A stretch of 10,780 nt of DNA from CAZBDV01 sp964490765 (lineage in GTDB: Bacteria; Cloacimonadota; Cloacimonadia; Cloacimonadales; JAJBBL01): contig CAZBDV010000050.1 of assembly GCA_964490765.1 (NCBI GenBank), forward strand, positions 1 to 10,780. The letters are read 5' to 3'. Of the stretch, positions 1 through 6,109 are shown one piece after another. Below the pieces are notes generated by a model. That model made no database searches. It saw only the letters and a program-made list of their open reading frames with translations, and was not told where the DNA came from. The position numbers and the translations under genes are program-made. The stretch's first letter is position 1; each line of letters opens with the position of its first letter.

Positions 1-870
1 GTGTGTGTCTCGCCAGAAACCGTAATATTTATTCTTATGCATGTATCTATCGGCAATATTAACACCACCCAGGAAACCGATTTTCCCGTCAATTATGGCT
101 ATCTTGCGATGATTACGGTAATTCATCTTACTGCTGATATAAGGAAAACTGACCGGTGAAAAGCTGGCAGTCTCCACACCACCCATCTGGAGCTCTTTGA
201 TATACCTGCAGCCGATATTCCAGCTGCCGACAGAATCGTAGAGTAATCTTACCTTCACACCTTCCTGAGCCTTCTTAATCAGCAGTTTTTTCAGGGACTG
301 TCCGATGCGATCACTTCGAATAATAAAAAACTGCAGGTGGATCGATTTTTGGGCGGGTTCAATGGCAGAAAATATCGCTTCAATCGCCTGTTGCCCGTCT
401 GAGAATATCTCTGCCCGGTTACGGTAAGTGAGGAAAGCTTTGTTGTTATTCTCGAACAATCTCGATATTAATGATACTGCCGGCCTCTCCTGTCCCAGGA
501 TAGAGATATCGTATCTGTGATCCAGCTTGCTTTTCTCTATCTTTTTTAATTTCTCGTAATCATTGTATTCCTTTCTGGCATAAATCTTCTTCTTCCGGAA
601 ATTGCGGCCGAAGATGAGATAGATGATAAACCCGACGATGGGTAAGAAAACGAGTATGAGAATCCAGGATAGGGTTTTTGTTGGGCTGCGGTTTTCCAGA
701 ATCAGGACAAGAATAACAGTGAGGATAGTAATACCCCAGATCAGCTTTACCACATAGTTGATAATTCTCAATAGATCCTCTTTACCTGAAGATTCTATTA
801 GATTGTAGAGATAGAAAACAATCACCAGTAAAACAACAAAAATAACTATCTTCTTAAGTGGTAACTTCAT
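1..870 (-). CDS. cls: cardiolipin synthase (phospholipase D family), N-terminal part, cut by left window edge
   Basis: Membrane enzyme that joins two phosphatidylglycerol molecules (or a close variant) into cardiolipin at the inner membrane. The visible 290 codons start at the ATG at 870-868; an in-frame stop (876-874) lies just upstream, so no earlier start exists. Residues about 5-23 and 35-53 are hydrophobic. They are followed by the typical PLDc_N signature (SPTKTLSWIL at about 57-66, then a membrane segment ending in FGRN, then a basic FRKKK). A PLD-like domain follows, with the first HKD motif at H254, K256 and D261 (HRKIAIID) and the usual GGVN after it. The second HKD motif would lie beyond the left edge. 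The Shine-Dalgarno-like GGGTAGG is only about 2 bases from the ATG. The nitroreductase gene ends 43 bases upstream on the same strand, so co-transcription is likely. Family assignment is firm; the substrate preference (Cls type) is inferred. Confidence 0.93.
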   Translation of the reverse strand, partial: MKLPLKKIVIFVVLLVIVFYLYNLIESSGKEDLLRIINYVVKLIWGITILTVILVLILENRSPTKTLSWILILVFLPIVGFIIYLIFGRNFRKKKIYARKEYNDYEKLKKIEKSKLDHRYDISILGQERPAVSLISRLFENNNKAFLTYRNRAEIFSDGQQAIEAIFSAIEPAQKSIHLQFFIIRSDRIGQSLKKLLIKKAQEGVKVRLLYDSVGSWNIGCRYIKELQMGGVETASFSPVSFPYISSKMNYRNHRKIAIIDGKIGFLGGVNIADRYMHKNKYYGFWRDTH

Positions 871-913
871 ATCCTACCCGGAAATTTATCTCTGCTTTGA
901 ATCACCAGATCCC

Positions 914-1492
914 TCAATCGTAGGCCTTTATTATTATATCTTCCAGTCGTCTCTTCGGAACATAATGGATGCCATTCTCATCCCGCCAGTATTTAATATC
1001 ATCCTGCCTGCCGATCTCTTTTATGACAACCTTTTCCTTCGGTTTACCGAGGGCTATGACCAGCAGGATATCGAGTTGCTCAGGAATTTCCAGGCTCTGT
1101 TGTAACAGGCTACGATCAATAGAAGCGAAGATACAGCCACCCAGCCCCTTTTCAACAGCTCCCAGGAGAATGCTTTGCGCAGCTATACCGGCATCATAAT
1201 GGTGATGTTCAGGATGCTCTCTGTCACCAAGTATGACTATATATCCTGCAGGCCTTTCTCCTTCGACCGGTCCCTTCCAGTCTGGTAGATATCCCGCCCA
1301 GCGGAGGCAGCAAAAGATAAGTCTGTTCACTTCTCTGCTTGAAGAAATAATGTATCTCAAAGGTTGAAGATTAGCCGCTGATGCAGATAATCTGGCGTTA
1401 TCTACCAGCTCGCGGACTGTTTTGATCTCTAAGGAATACTCTTCATCAAATCGCCGATAACTCCGATTCTTTTCTATCAAACTTCTGAGCAT
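914..1492 (-). CDS. nitroreductase family protein (FMN-dependent oxidoreductase)
   Basis: 192-residue soluble flavoprotein of the nitroreductase superfamily, a usual length for the group. These enzymes bind FMN and use NAD(P)H to reduce nitro compounds, quinones or other acceptors; the physiological substrate cannot be told from sequence. Visible signatures are the N-terminal FMN-contact R10-S-Y-R13-R-F, the S38-A-A-N41-L-Q43-P44 segment typical of the flavin pocket, the central glycine-rich KGLGG...FASID, and the LGKPKEK strand near residue 150. The C-terminal HYVPKR motif resembles a subgroup with a conserved H-V-P-K-R. The ATG at 1492-1490 is supported by a strong AGGAGG (1505-1500) 7 bases upstream. 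It stops 43 bases before the cardiolipin synthase gene and is probably the first gene of that pair. No metabolic link between the two is obvious. Confidence 0.88.
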   Translation of the reverse strand: MLRSLIEKNRSYRRFDEEYSLEIKTVRELVDNARLSASAANLQPLRYIISSSREVNRLIFCCLRWAGYLPDWKGPVEGERPAGYIVILGDREHPEHHHYDAGIAAQSILLGAVEKGLGGCIFASIDRSLLQQSLEIPEQLDILLVIALGKPKEKVVIKEIGRQDDIKYWRDENGIHYVPKRRLEDIIIKAYD

Positions 1493-1499
1493 AATCTAT

Positions 1500-1554
1500 C
1501 CTCCTGCAAAGCTATAGACTTTACTAAATAGCCAGGTTGAGTCTTTCCTGTCAA
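1500..1554 (-). promoter_or_regulatory. promoter and Shine-Dalgarno for the nitroreductase-cls pair
   Basis: Reading the minus strand, a perfect TTGACA (-35, 1554-1549) is followed after 18 bases by TATTTA (1530-1525), which matches only 3 of 6 positions of the -10 consensus. A start of transcription near 1518 would leave a short leader carrying the AGGAGG at 1505-1500. The weak -10 makes this a candidate only. Confidence 0.4.
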
Positions 1555-1569
1555 TTCATTTATCTTCAA

Positions 1570-1583
1570 AAAGAGACCTCTTT
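1570..1583. promoter_or_regulatory. 14-base palindrome between the divergent genes
   Basis: AAAGAG (1570-1575) and CTCTTT (1578-1583) form a perfect inverted repeat around AC. It lies 15 bases upstream of the -35 of the minus-strand promoter and about 70 bases upstream of the plus-strand one. That would suit an operator for a dimeric regulator, but a chance palindrome of this size in AT-rich DNA is possible. Confidence 0.2.
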
Positions 1584-1652
1584 ATCTCGCATCAAACAAA
1601 AATTTTCTTTAGCCTTCTCGATTGCTAGGAGGTAAATCCACATTATCAGTTA

Positions 1653-1681
1653 TTGTAGCCAGTTAATTTTAAGACTATACT
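1653..1681 (+). promoter_or_regulatory. candidate sigma70-type promoter for the small membrane protein gene
   Basis: TTGTAG (1653-1658), a 17-base spacer and TATACT (1676-1681, 5 of 6 matches to TATAAT). Transcription would start near 1688, leaving about 30 bases before the GGAGG Shine-Dalgarno at 1718-1722. A second arrangement overlaps it: TTGACA (1681-1686), 18 bases, TATTGA (1705-1710). This would start transcription almost on the ribosome binding site, so the first is preferred. Confidence 0.4.
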
Positions 1682-1727
1682 TGACAATATATATTGAAGA
1701 TCTGTATTGAGTTATCGGAGGTGTATT

Positions 1728-2099
1728 ATGACAGGTTTTAAAAGAGTGTTCATTGCAACTTTAATGGGAGTTGTGAGTGGGCTTATCTGTGCCGGATTCG
1801 CATCTACCGGCGGGCCATTATCCTTTCCCCTCTTTATGAATATTTTAACAGGAAGGGTTTTAATCGGATTTGTTATCGGTATTAGTGCTCTGCGTATCCA
1901 CTGGGCAATAAATGGGCCCTTAATGGGTTTAATTGTCGGTATCCCTGCTGCGTTTGGTGGAATGATGGCCGATGTAGAAGGGTTTACACCGGCATCAATG
2001 TTCATTGCCACTCTGGTAATGGGAGTTATCTACGGCTTCTTGATCGAGTTCGTTACTTCAGTGATCTTCAAAGCGAAACAGAAACAACCAGTTAGTTAA
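1728..2099 (+). CDS. small integral membrane protein of unknown function with four GxxxG motifs
   Basis: I do not recognise the family. The 123-residue product is almost entirely hydrophobic, with four likely membrane segments (about residues 6-26, 43-57, 61-81 and 91-113) and a basic tail (KAKQKQ). Each segment holds a small-xxx-small helix-packing motif: G14/G18, G47/G51, G67/G71 and G99/G103, all in the form [LV][MI]GxxxG. The first and fourth are especially alike (IATLMGVVSG against IATLVMGVIYG), which suggests an internal duplication. H58-W59 and D82/E84 are the few polar residues inside or between segments. The start is the ATG at 1728, because GGAGG (1718-1722) sits 5 bases upstream. 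A TTG further upstream in frame (1707) lacks such support. The gene stands alone: divergent from the nitroreductase gene and 339 bases before secA. A channel, a small transporter or a structural membrane protein are all open possibilities. Confidence 0.8.
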   Translation: MTGFKRVFIATLMGVVSGLICAGFASTGGPLSFPLFMNILTGRVLIGFVIGISALRIHWAINGPLMGLIVGIPAAFGGMMADVEGFTPASMFIATLVMGVIYGFLIEFVTSVIFKAKQKQPVS

Positions 2100-2438
2100 C
2101 ATAAACAGGAAACAACAGGCAGCTATTTCTGACAATATCAAGAAAACCATAAAGAGTCAACAGATAGAGTTACTCGAATTTCTCAATCTAACCACTCTTT
2201 CTCAGGATTTACACCTGAGGAGCATTGAAGTCGGCCGGGTGCCGACTCCAGTGCTTCCTTTAGATTCATAAGCCAGTATATTCCAGGATTGACCTGCCAA
2301 TTACAAGCATCTTCTGATCTTTCTCTGCTCAGAATTAAGACACCCCTTTCGGTAACATTCAGTGACTACCGACGTTTTCAAAATAGTTTGACATACCAAC
2401 CAATGAAAAAACAATGACAGATGAGGTAATATATAACT
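2100..2438. other. 339-base intergenic region upstream of secA
   Basis: No convincing gene. A stop-free stretch on the plus strand (2101-2268, ending at TAA 2269) has no start codon with a ribosome binding site and looks accidental. The region holds a strong hairpin (2218-2259) with a competing smaller one (2201-2219). It also has a weak stem TCGGTA/TACCGA (2349-2354 with 2367-2372) followed by TTTT (2375-2378). A perfect TTGACA lies at 2388-2393, but no good -10 hexamer is found 16-18 bases downstream, so the secA promoter remains unplaced. Confidence 0.6.
2201..2261 (+). terminator. long hairpin, possible terminator of the membrane protein gene or attenuator before secA
   Basis: An imperfect stem of about 17 pairs joins 2218-2235 to 2241-2259. 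Its tip is a perfect GTCGGC/GCCGAC around the 5-base loop CGGGT; one mismatch, one bulge and one G-U pair interrupt the lower part. Only a short T run (2259-2261) follows, which is weak for a rho-independent terminator. A second perfect stem, CTCAGG (2201-2206) with CCTGAG (2214-2219), uses the first bases of the large stem, so the two cannot both form completely. The site lies 119 bases after the stop of the upstream gene and 180 bases before secA. Confidence 0.35.
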
Positions 2439-5400
2439 ATGTTTGATAAAGTATTGAAGAAACTATTCGGAGACAAGAACATCCGTGATTTCAAGAAGAT
2501 CGAACCAATACTGGAGCGAATAAAGGAGCAGTATTCCGAATTAGAGAGTAAGACGGACGCTGAACTCAAAGCGAGAGTGATAGAAATTCGAGCTGAGTTG
2601 AGAGAGTATCTACGCCCATACGAAAACGAATACGAGGAACTGCAGGCAACCTTTCAAAGCGAACAGGAAGAGGGTGAGAAGGAAAGGCTGGAGACCGAGA
2701 TCGACCGTAAAAGAGAGGAGATAAAAGAGGCTCGCCAATCTCTTCTCGATCAGTATTTGCCAGAAGTGTTTGCGATAGTAAAGGATACCTGCCGCCGTTT
2801 AATCGGAACCGAATATGATGTACGTGGGCATCAGGAGAGCTGGTTTATGGTTCCCTTTGATGTTCAGTTGATAGGAGCTATTGCTCTGCATCAGGGAATG
2901 ATTACAGAGATGGCTACCGGTGAAGGTAAAACCCTTGTTGCTACCCTGCCTATGTTTCTTAATGCTCTGACCGGATTGGGTGTCCACCTGATCACAGTTA
3001 ATGATTATCTTGCCAGTCGTGACTCAGAGTGGATGAAGCCGATCTTTGATTTCCATGGCCTCACGGTAGGTGTAATAACCACCGGAATGGATTTCACGGA
3101 GCGTAAAGAGGCTTATAAATGTGATATCACTTACGGAACGAACAGTGAATTCGGTTTTGACTATCTGAGAGATAATATGGCTACTAATTCCGATCAGCTG
3201 GTACAGGGTTATCTCTATTATGCTATTATCGACGAGGTTGACAGTGTTCTGATCGATGAAGCGAGAACACCTTTAATAATCAGTGGACCAGTAAAGGAGA
3301 GCAAGAATTTCTATGCTGAATTGAAGCCGCAGATAGTTAAGCTCGTATATGCCCAAACCACTCTTGTTAACCGCTATATGTCGGAGATTAGAAGAATGCT
3401 GGAGAGTGATGCGCCGGTATGGGAAGAGGTGGGGAGAAAACTCCTTCTGGTTAAACGGGCAGCACCGAAGAACAAGGGTTTCCAGAAACTGATGAAAGAG
3501 AGCAACCTCAAGAAACTGGTGAATGATATCGAAGGGGCTTATCTCCGGGATAAAAAGATGCATATTCTCGACGAAGAGCTCTTCTATGTGATTGATGAGC
3601 GGACTAATAGTGCGGATCTCTGTGATAAAGGGCGTGATGAACTCTCCAAAAATGATCCTTATCTTTTCGTTATGGAACAGCTTGATGATCTCCTGACAGA
3701 ACTCGACGAGCGCGAAGATCTAAATCTGGAACAGAAGATGAGGAAGAAAGAGGAGATAACAGCACAGTTCCTCGATAAAAATGAGAGGCTGCACAATATA
3801 GCTCAGCTCCTGAAGAGTTATGCTCTCTTCGAGCGTGATGTCGATTACGTGGTTGTTAATAATCAGGTAATAATCGTCGATGAGTTTACAGGCCGTATGA
3901 TGCCGGGAAGAAGATTCAGTGACGGGCTGCATCAGGCGTTGGAAGCGAAGGAAGGGGTCAAGATCGAAGGTGCAACTCAAACGCTGGCGACCATCACGTT
4001 ACAGAACTATTTCCGGATGTATGATAAAATTGCCGGTATGACCGGAACGGCTGTTACCGAGGAAGCGGAGTTTATGGAAATCTATAAACTTCCGGTCATT
4101 CAGGTGCCGACTAACCTGCCAGTCACAAGAATTGACTATGATGATATGATATATCTGACAAAGAAGCATAAATATGATGCTATAATGAATGAGATCTCCT
4201 ACTGGTATGAACGGCAAAAACCTGTATTAGTCGGAACGGTCTCTGTCGAGGTTTCCGAGACTCTCAGCAGGCTACTCTCCAGGCGTAGTATTAAGCATAA
4301 CGTACTCAACGCCAAGCAACACGAAAAAGAGGCAGATGTCATAATGCATGCCGGAGAACCCGGGTCGGTTACCATAGCAACAAACATGGCTGGCCGTGGA
4401 ACAGACATAAAACTCGGCAAAGGTGTGGTTACACTTCCTCAGGAAGAATATCGAAAAATGAGCCGCCACGTTGCCGACGATAATCCCTACGGTATTCCTG
4501 AAGATGGGTTGCATGTAATCGGGACCGAAAGACATGAAAGCCGGAGAATAGATCGTCAGTTGAGAGGTCGTAGTGGCAGGCAGGGCGATCCCGGTACTTC
4601 GAGATTTTACCTCTCTCTGGAAGATGACCTGATGCGTCTCTTCGGTTCTGACAGGATAGCCTCTATGATGTCTCGTCTCGGCCTGAAAGAGGGAGAAGCT
4701 ATAACTCACCCCTGGATGACAGGAGCTGTGGAGAAGGCACAGAAACGGGTTGAATCACATAATTTCGAGATTCGTAAGCAGTTATTGAAATACGATGAAG
4801 TGATGAATCAGCAGCGAGAGGTGATCTATAAATACAGGAGAAGCGTACTCAAAGGTTATGACTTGCAATATGAGATCAAGGAGATGATCCGGGAGAGTGT
4901 TAACCGTATGGTGGAGAGTTACATCCACGAAGGTGAATACCAGGAGAACTGGAATCTCGACAGAGTTGTTCAATGGCTGAGGTTGAATCTCGGTATAGTA
5001 ACTGAGGAGAGCGACCTCCTGAGCGATTATCTGACTCTTGATATACTGAAAGCGAATGTGGAAGATATAGTCTTTAACGCTTATGAACGGCGGGAAGAAG
5101 AGATAGGCTCAGAGCAACTGCGCAAAGTAGAGCGTCTTTCACTTCTGCAGGTAGTCGATAATCACTGGCGTGATCACCTTCACGAGATGGATCTGCTCAA
5201 AGAGGGTGTCGGCTTGAGAGCTTATGCCAATAAAGATCCCCTGATAGAATATAAGAAAGAGAGTTTTATCCTGTTTCAGGAACTGATCGCTAATATCCAG
5301 GATAGTGTGGCTAAACGTGTCTTTACAGTCCAGTTTATTACCTCTCGAGAACAACTCGAAGATCTGTTAAAAGCAGCCCGAGCAAGTCATTCGGACCTCT

Positions 5401-5588
5401 CTGCTTTCCATTATCAGAGTGCTGAGGTAACTCCTCAAGAGAACAATTATCAGGCTGCACCGCAGAGAAAAGAACCACCCAGAGTGCAACAGAGAATAGT
5501 AGAACATAAAGTGGGGAGAAACGACCCCTGTCCCTGTGGTAGTGGCAAGAAATACAAGAAATGCTGCGGGTCGGTGGAAAACCGCTGA
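2439..5588 (+). CDS. secA: protein translocase subunit SecA (FCB-type, with insertions)
   Basis: ATPase motor that pushes unfolded preproteins through the SecYEG channel. At 1049 residues it is well above the roughly 900 of E. coli SecA. Visible in order: the typical N-terminus (VLKKLFGDKN); a highly charged, probably coiled-coil insertion at about 53-105; Walker A ATGEGKT (159-165); TVNDYLA; YGTNSEFGFDYLRD; Walker B DEVDS (265-269) and DEART (273-277); a preprotein-binding region of about 180 residues between SGP (282-284) and the FERDVDY segment (D467), about 80 longer than in E. coli; the second helicase domain with AGRGTDIKLG (651-660) and QLRGRSGRQGD (707-717); the helical scaffold/wing region; a low-complexity linker; and a zinc-binding SEC-C tail with C1031, C1033, C1042 and C1043. 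The ATG at 2439 gives the family's usual N-terminus. TGAGGT lies about 12 bases upstream, a long spacing. A gap of 111 bases separates it from the smg-like gene. All catalytic motifs are intact. Confidence 0.98.
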   Translation: MFDKVLKKLFGDKNIRDFKKIEPILERIKEQYSELESKTDAELKARVIEIRAELREYLRPYENEYEELQATFQSEQEEGEKERLETEIDRKREEIKEARQSLLDQYLPEVFAIVKDTCRRLIGTEYDVRGHQESWFMVPFDVQLIGAIALHQGMITEMATGEGKTLVATLPMFLNALTGLGVHLITVNDYLASRDSEWMKPIFDFHGLTVGVITTGMDFTERKEAYKCDITYGTNSEFGFDYLRDNMATNSDQLVQGYLYYAIIDEVDSVLIDEARTPLIISGPVKESKNFYAELKPQIVKLVYAQTTLVNRYMSEIRRMLESDAPVWEEVGRKLLLVKRAAPKNKGFQKLMKESNLKKLVNDIEGAYLRDKKMHILDEELFYVIDERTNSADLCDKGRDELSKNDPYLFVMEQLDDLLTELDEREDLNLEQKMRKKEEITAQFLDKNERLHNIAQLLKSYALFERDVDYVVVNNQVIIVDEFTGRMMPGRRFSDGLHQALEAKEGVKIEGATQTLATITLQNYFRMYDKIAGMTGTAVTEEAEFMEIYKLPVIQVPTNLPVTRIDYDDMIYLTKKHKYDAIMNEISYWYERQKPVLVGTVSVEVSETLSRLLSRRSIKHNVLNAKQHEKEADVIMHAGEPGSVTIATNMAGRGTDIKLGKGVVTLPQEEYRKMSRHVADDNPYGIPEDGLHVIGTERHESRRIDRQLRGRSGRQGDPGTSRFYLSLEDDLMRLFGSDRIASMMSRLGLKEGEAITHPWMTGAVEKAQKRVESHNFEIRKQLLKYDEVMNQQREVIYKYRRSVLKGYDLQYEIKEMIRESVNRMVESYIHEGEYQENWNLDRVVQWLRLNLGIVTEESDLLSDYLTLDILKANVEDIVFNAYERREEEIGSEQLRKVERLSLLQVVDNHWRDHLHEMDLLKEGVGLRAYANKDPLIEYKKESFILFQELIANIQDSVAKRVFTVQFITSREQLEDLLKAARASHSDLSAFHYQSAEVTPQENNYQAAPQRKEPPRVQQRIVEHKVGRNDPCPCGSGKKYKKCCGSVENR

Positions 5589-5658
5589 TCATCAATATCT
5601 GTTAGAGATAGATCGAGAGATTTGTCAGGTGTAGTGTATCATCTTACAGGTTAATGGT

Positions 5659-5685
5659 TATATTTATGAGAAAAGAACGAAGGAG
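5659..5685 (+). promoter_or_regulatory. weak promoter signal and Shine-Dalgarno ahead of the smg-like gene
   Basis: TATATT (5659-5664) matches 5 of 6 bases of a -10 element, but no good -35 sits 16-18 bases upstream. AAGGAG (5680-5685) is a strong ribosome binding site, but lies 14 bases from the ATG at 5700, more than the usual 5-9. The stop codon TAG at 5697-5699, in frame directly before that ATG, excludes an earlier in-frame start. Confidence 0.3.
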
Positions 5686-5699
5686 TTATAATAACATAG

Positions 5700-6089
5700 A
5701 TGAAAAAAATATCTGGGAACGAAAAAAAACTCGATAGTTTTTTGAAACAGATGGGATTGAGAAGATATAATGAAGATTGCAGGATGTTGAACAGGGCCTA
5801 TAATCGGATATTGACTCCAGATGAGCAGAAACTGCTCGATACAGAATCTTTTGGATATCTTCTCAGCCTTTATCATATCGGAACTATTGACAGCATTGAA
5901 TTGGAAAGATTTATAGATTATTGTCTCTGTATCGCCTACTATGAAGAGGAGAAATTACCTCTGGAACGGACAAAGAAGATAGTAAGTTTCTTACTCTTCT
6001 GCGATAATATGGTGATAAAAAACAGAGATTTTGTTACAATCTTCAAAGAATGTGAAGATGAGATCACGAATAATGATACAATCCATTAA
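5700..6089 (+). CDS. Smg/DUF494-like protein, short form
   Basis: 129-residue, probably soluble helical protein. Residues about 36-101 resemble the C-terminal half of Smg (DUF494): R-I-L-T-P-D-E-x-x-x-L-D, then G-Y-L-L-x-L, then an ERFID helix and a final VSFLLF helix. This parallels what I recall of E. coli Smg (RIYTPEE...LD...GFLLFL...VILMVLF). The molecular function of Smg is not established; in proteobacteria it lies next to topA and dprA. Here topA starts 20 bases downstream, which supports the assignment independently. The region before the RILTP motif is only about 35 residues, roughly half that of E. coli Smg, so this is an N-terminally shortened or diverged member. The ATG at 5700 follows an in-frame stop, so a longer start is impossible without a frameshift. 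The reading is by eye from remembered family sequence; a profile search would decide it. Confidence 0.6.
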   Translation: MKKISGNEKKLDSFLKQMGLRRYNEDCRMLNRAYNRILTPDEQKLLDTESFGYLLSLYHIGTIDSIELERFIDYCLCIAYYEEEKLPLERTKKIVSFLLFCDNMVIKNRDFVTIFKECEDEITNNDTIH

Positions 6090-6109
6090 AAAAACGAACA
6101 GGGAATAGG

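Noticed and set aside
969..1199. Open frame on the plus strand inside the nitroreductase gene
   Set aside because: It is antisense to a gene with clear family motifs and a strong ribosome binding site.
1625..1710. AGGAGG at about 1628-1632 followed by a possible short frame
   Set aside because: No ATG, GTG or TTG start at proper distance; only a non-standard ATT start would give about 22 codons.
2101..2271. Stop-free stretch of about 56 codons after the membrane protein gene
   Set aside because: No ATG, GTG or TTG with a ribosome binding site near its beginning, and it overlaps the long hairpin; most likely chance.
2388..2417. TTGACA at 2388-2393 as the secA promoter
   Set aside because: No hexamer resembling TATAAT at 16-18 bases downstream, and transcription would start too close to the ribosome binding site.
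4272..4709. 145-codon minus-strand frame inside secA
   Set aside because: It lies opposite highly conserved SecA helicase motifs; the codon constraint of secA explains the open frame.
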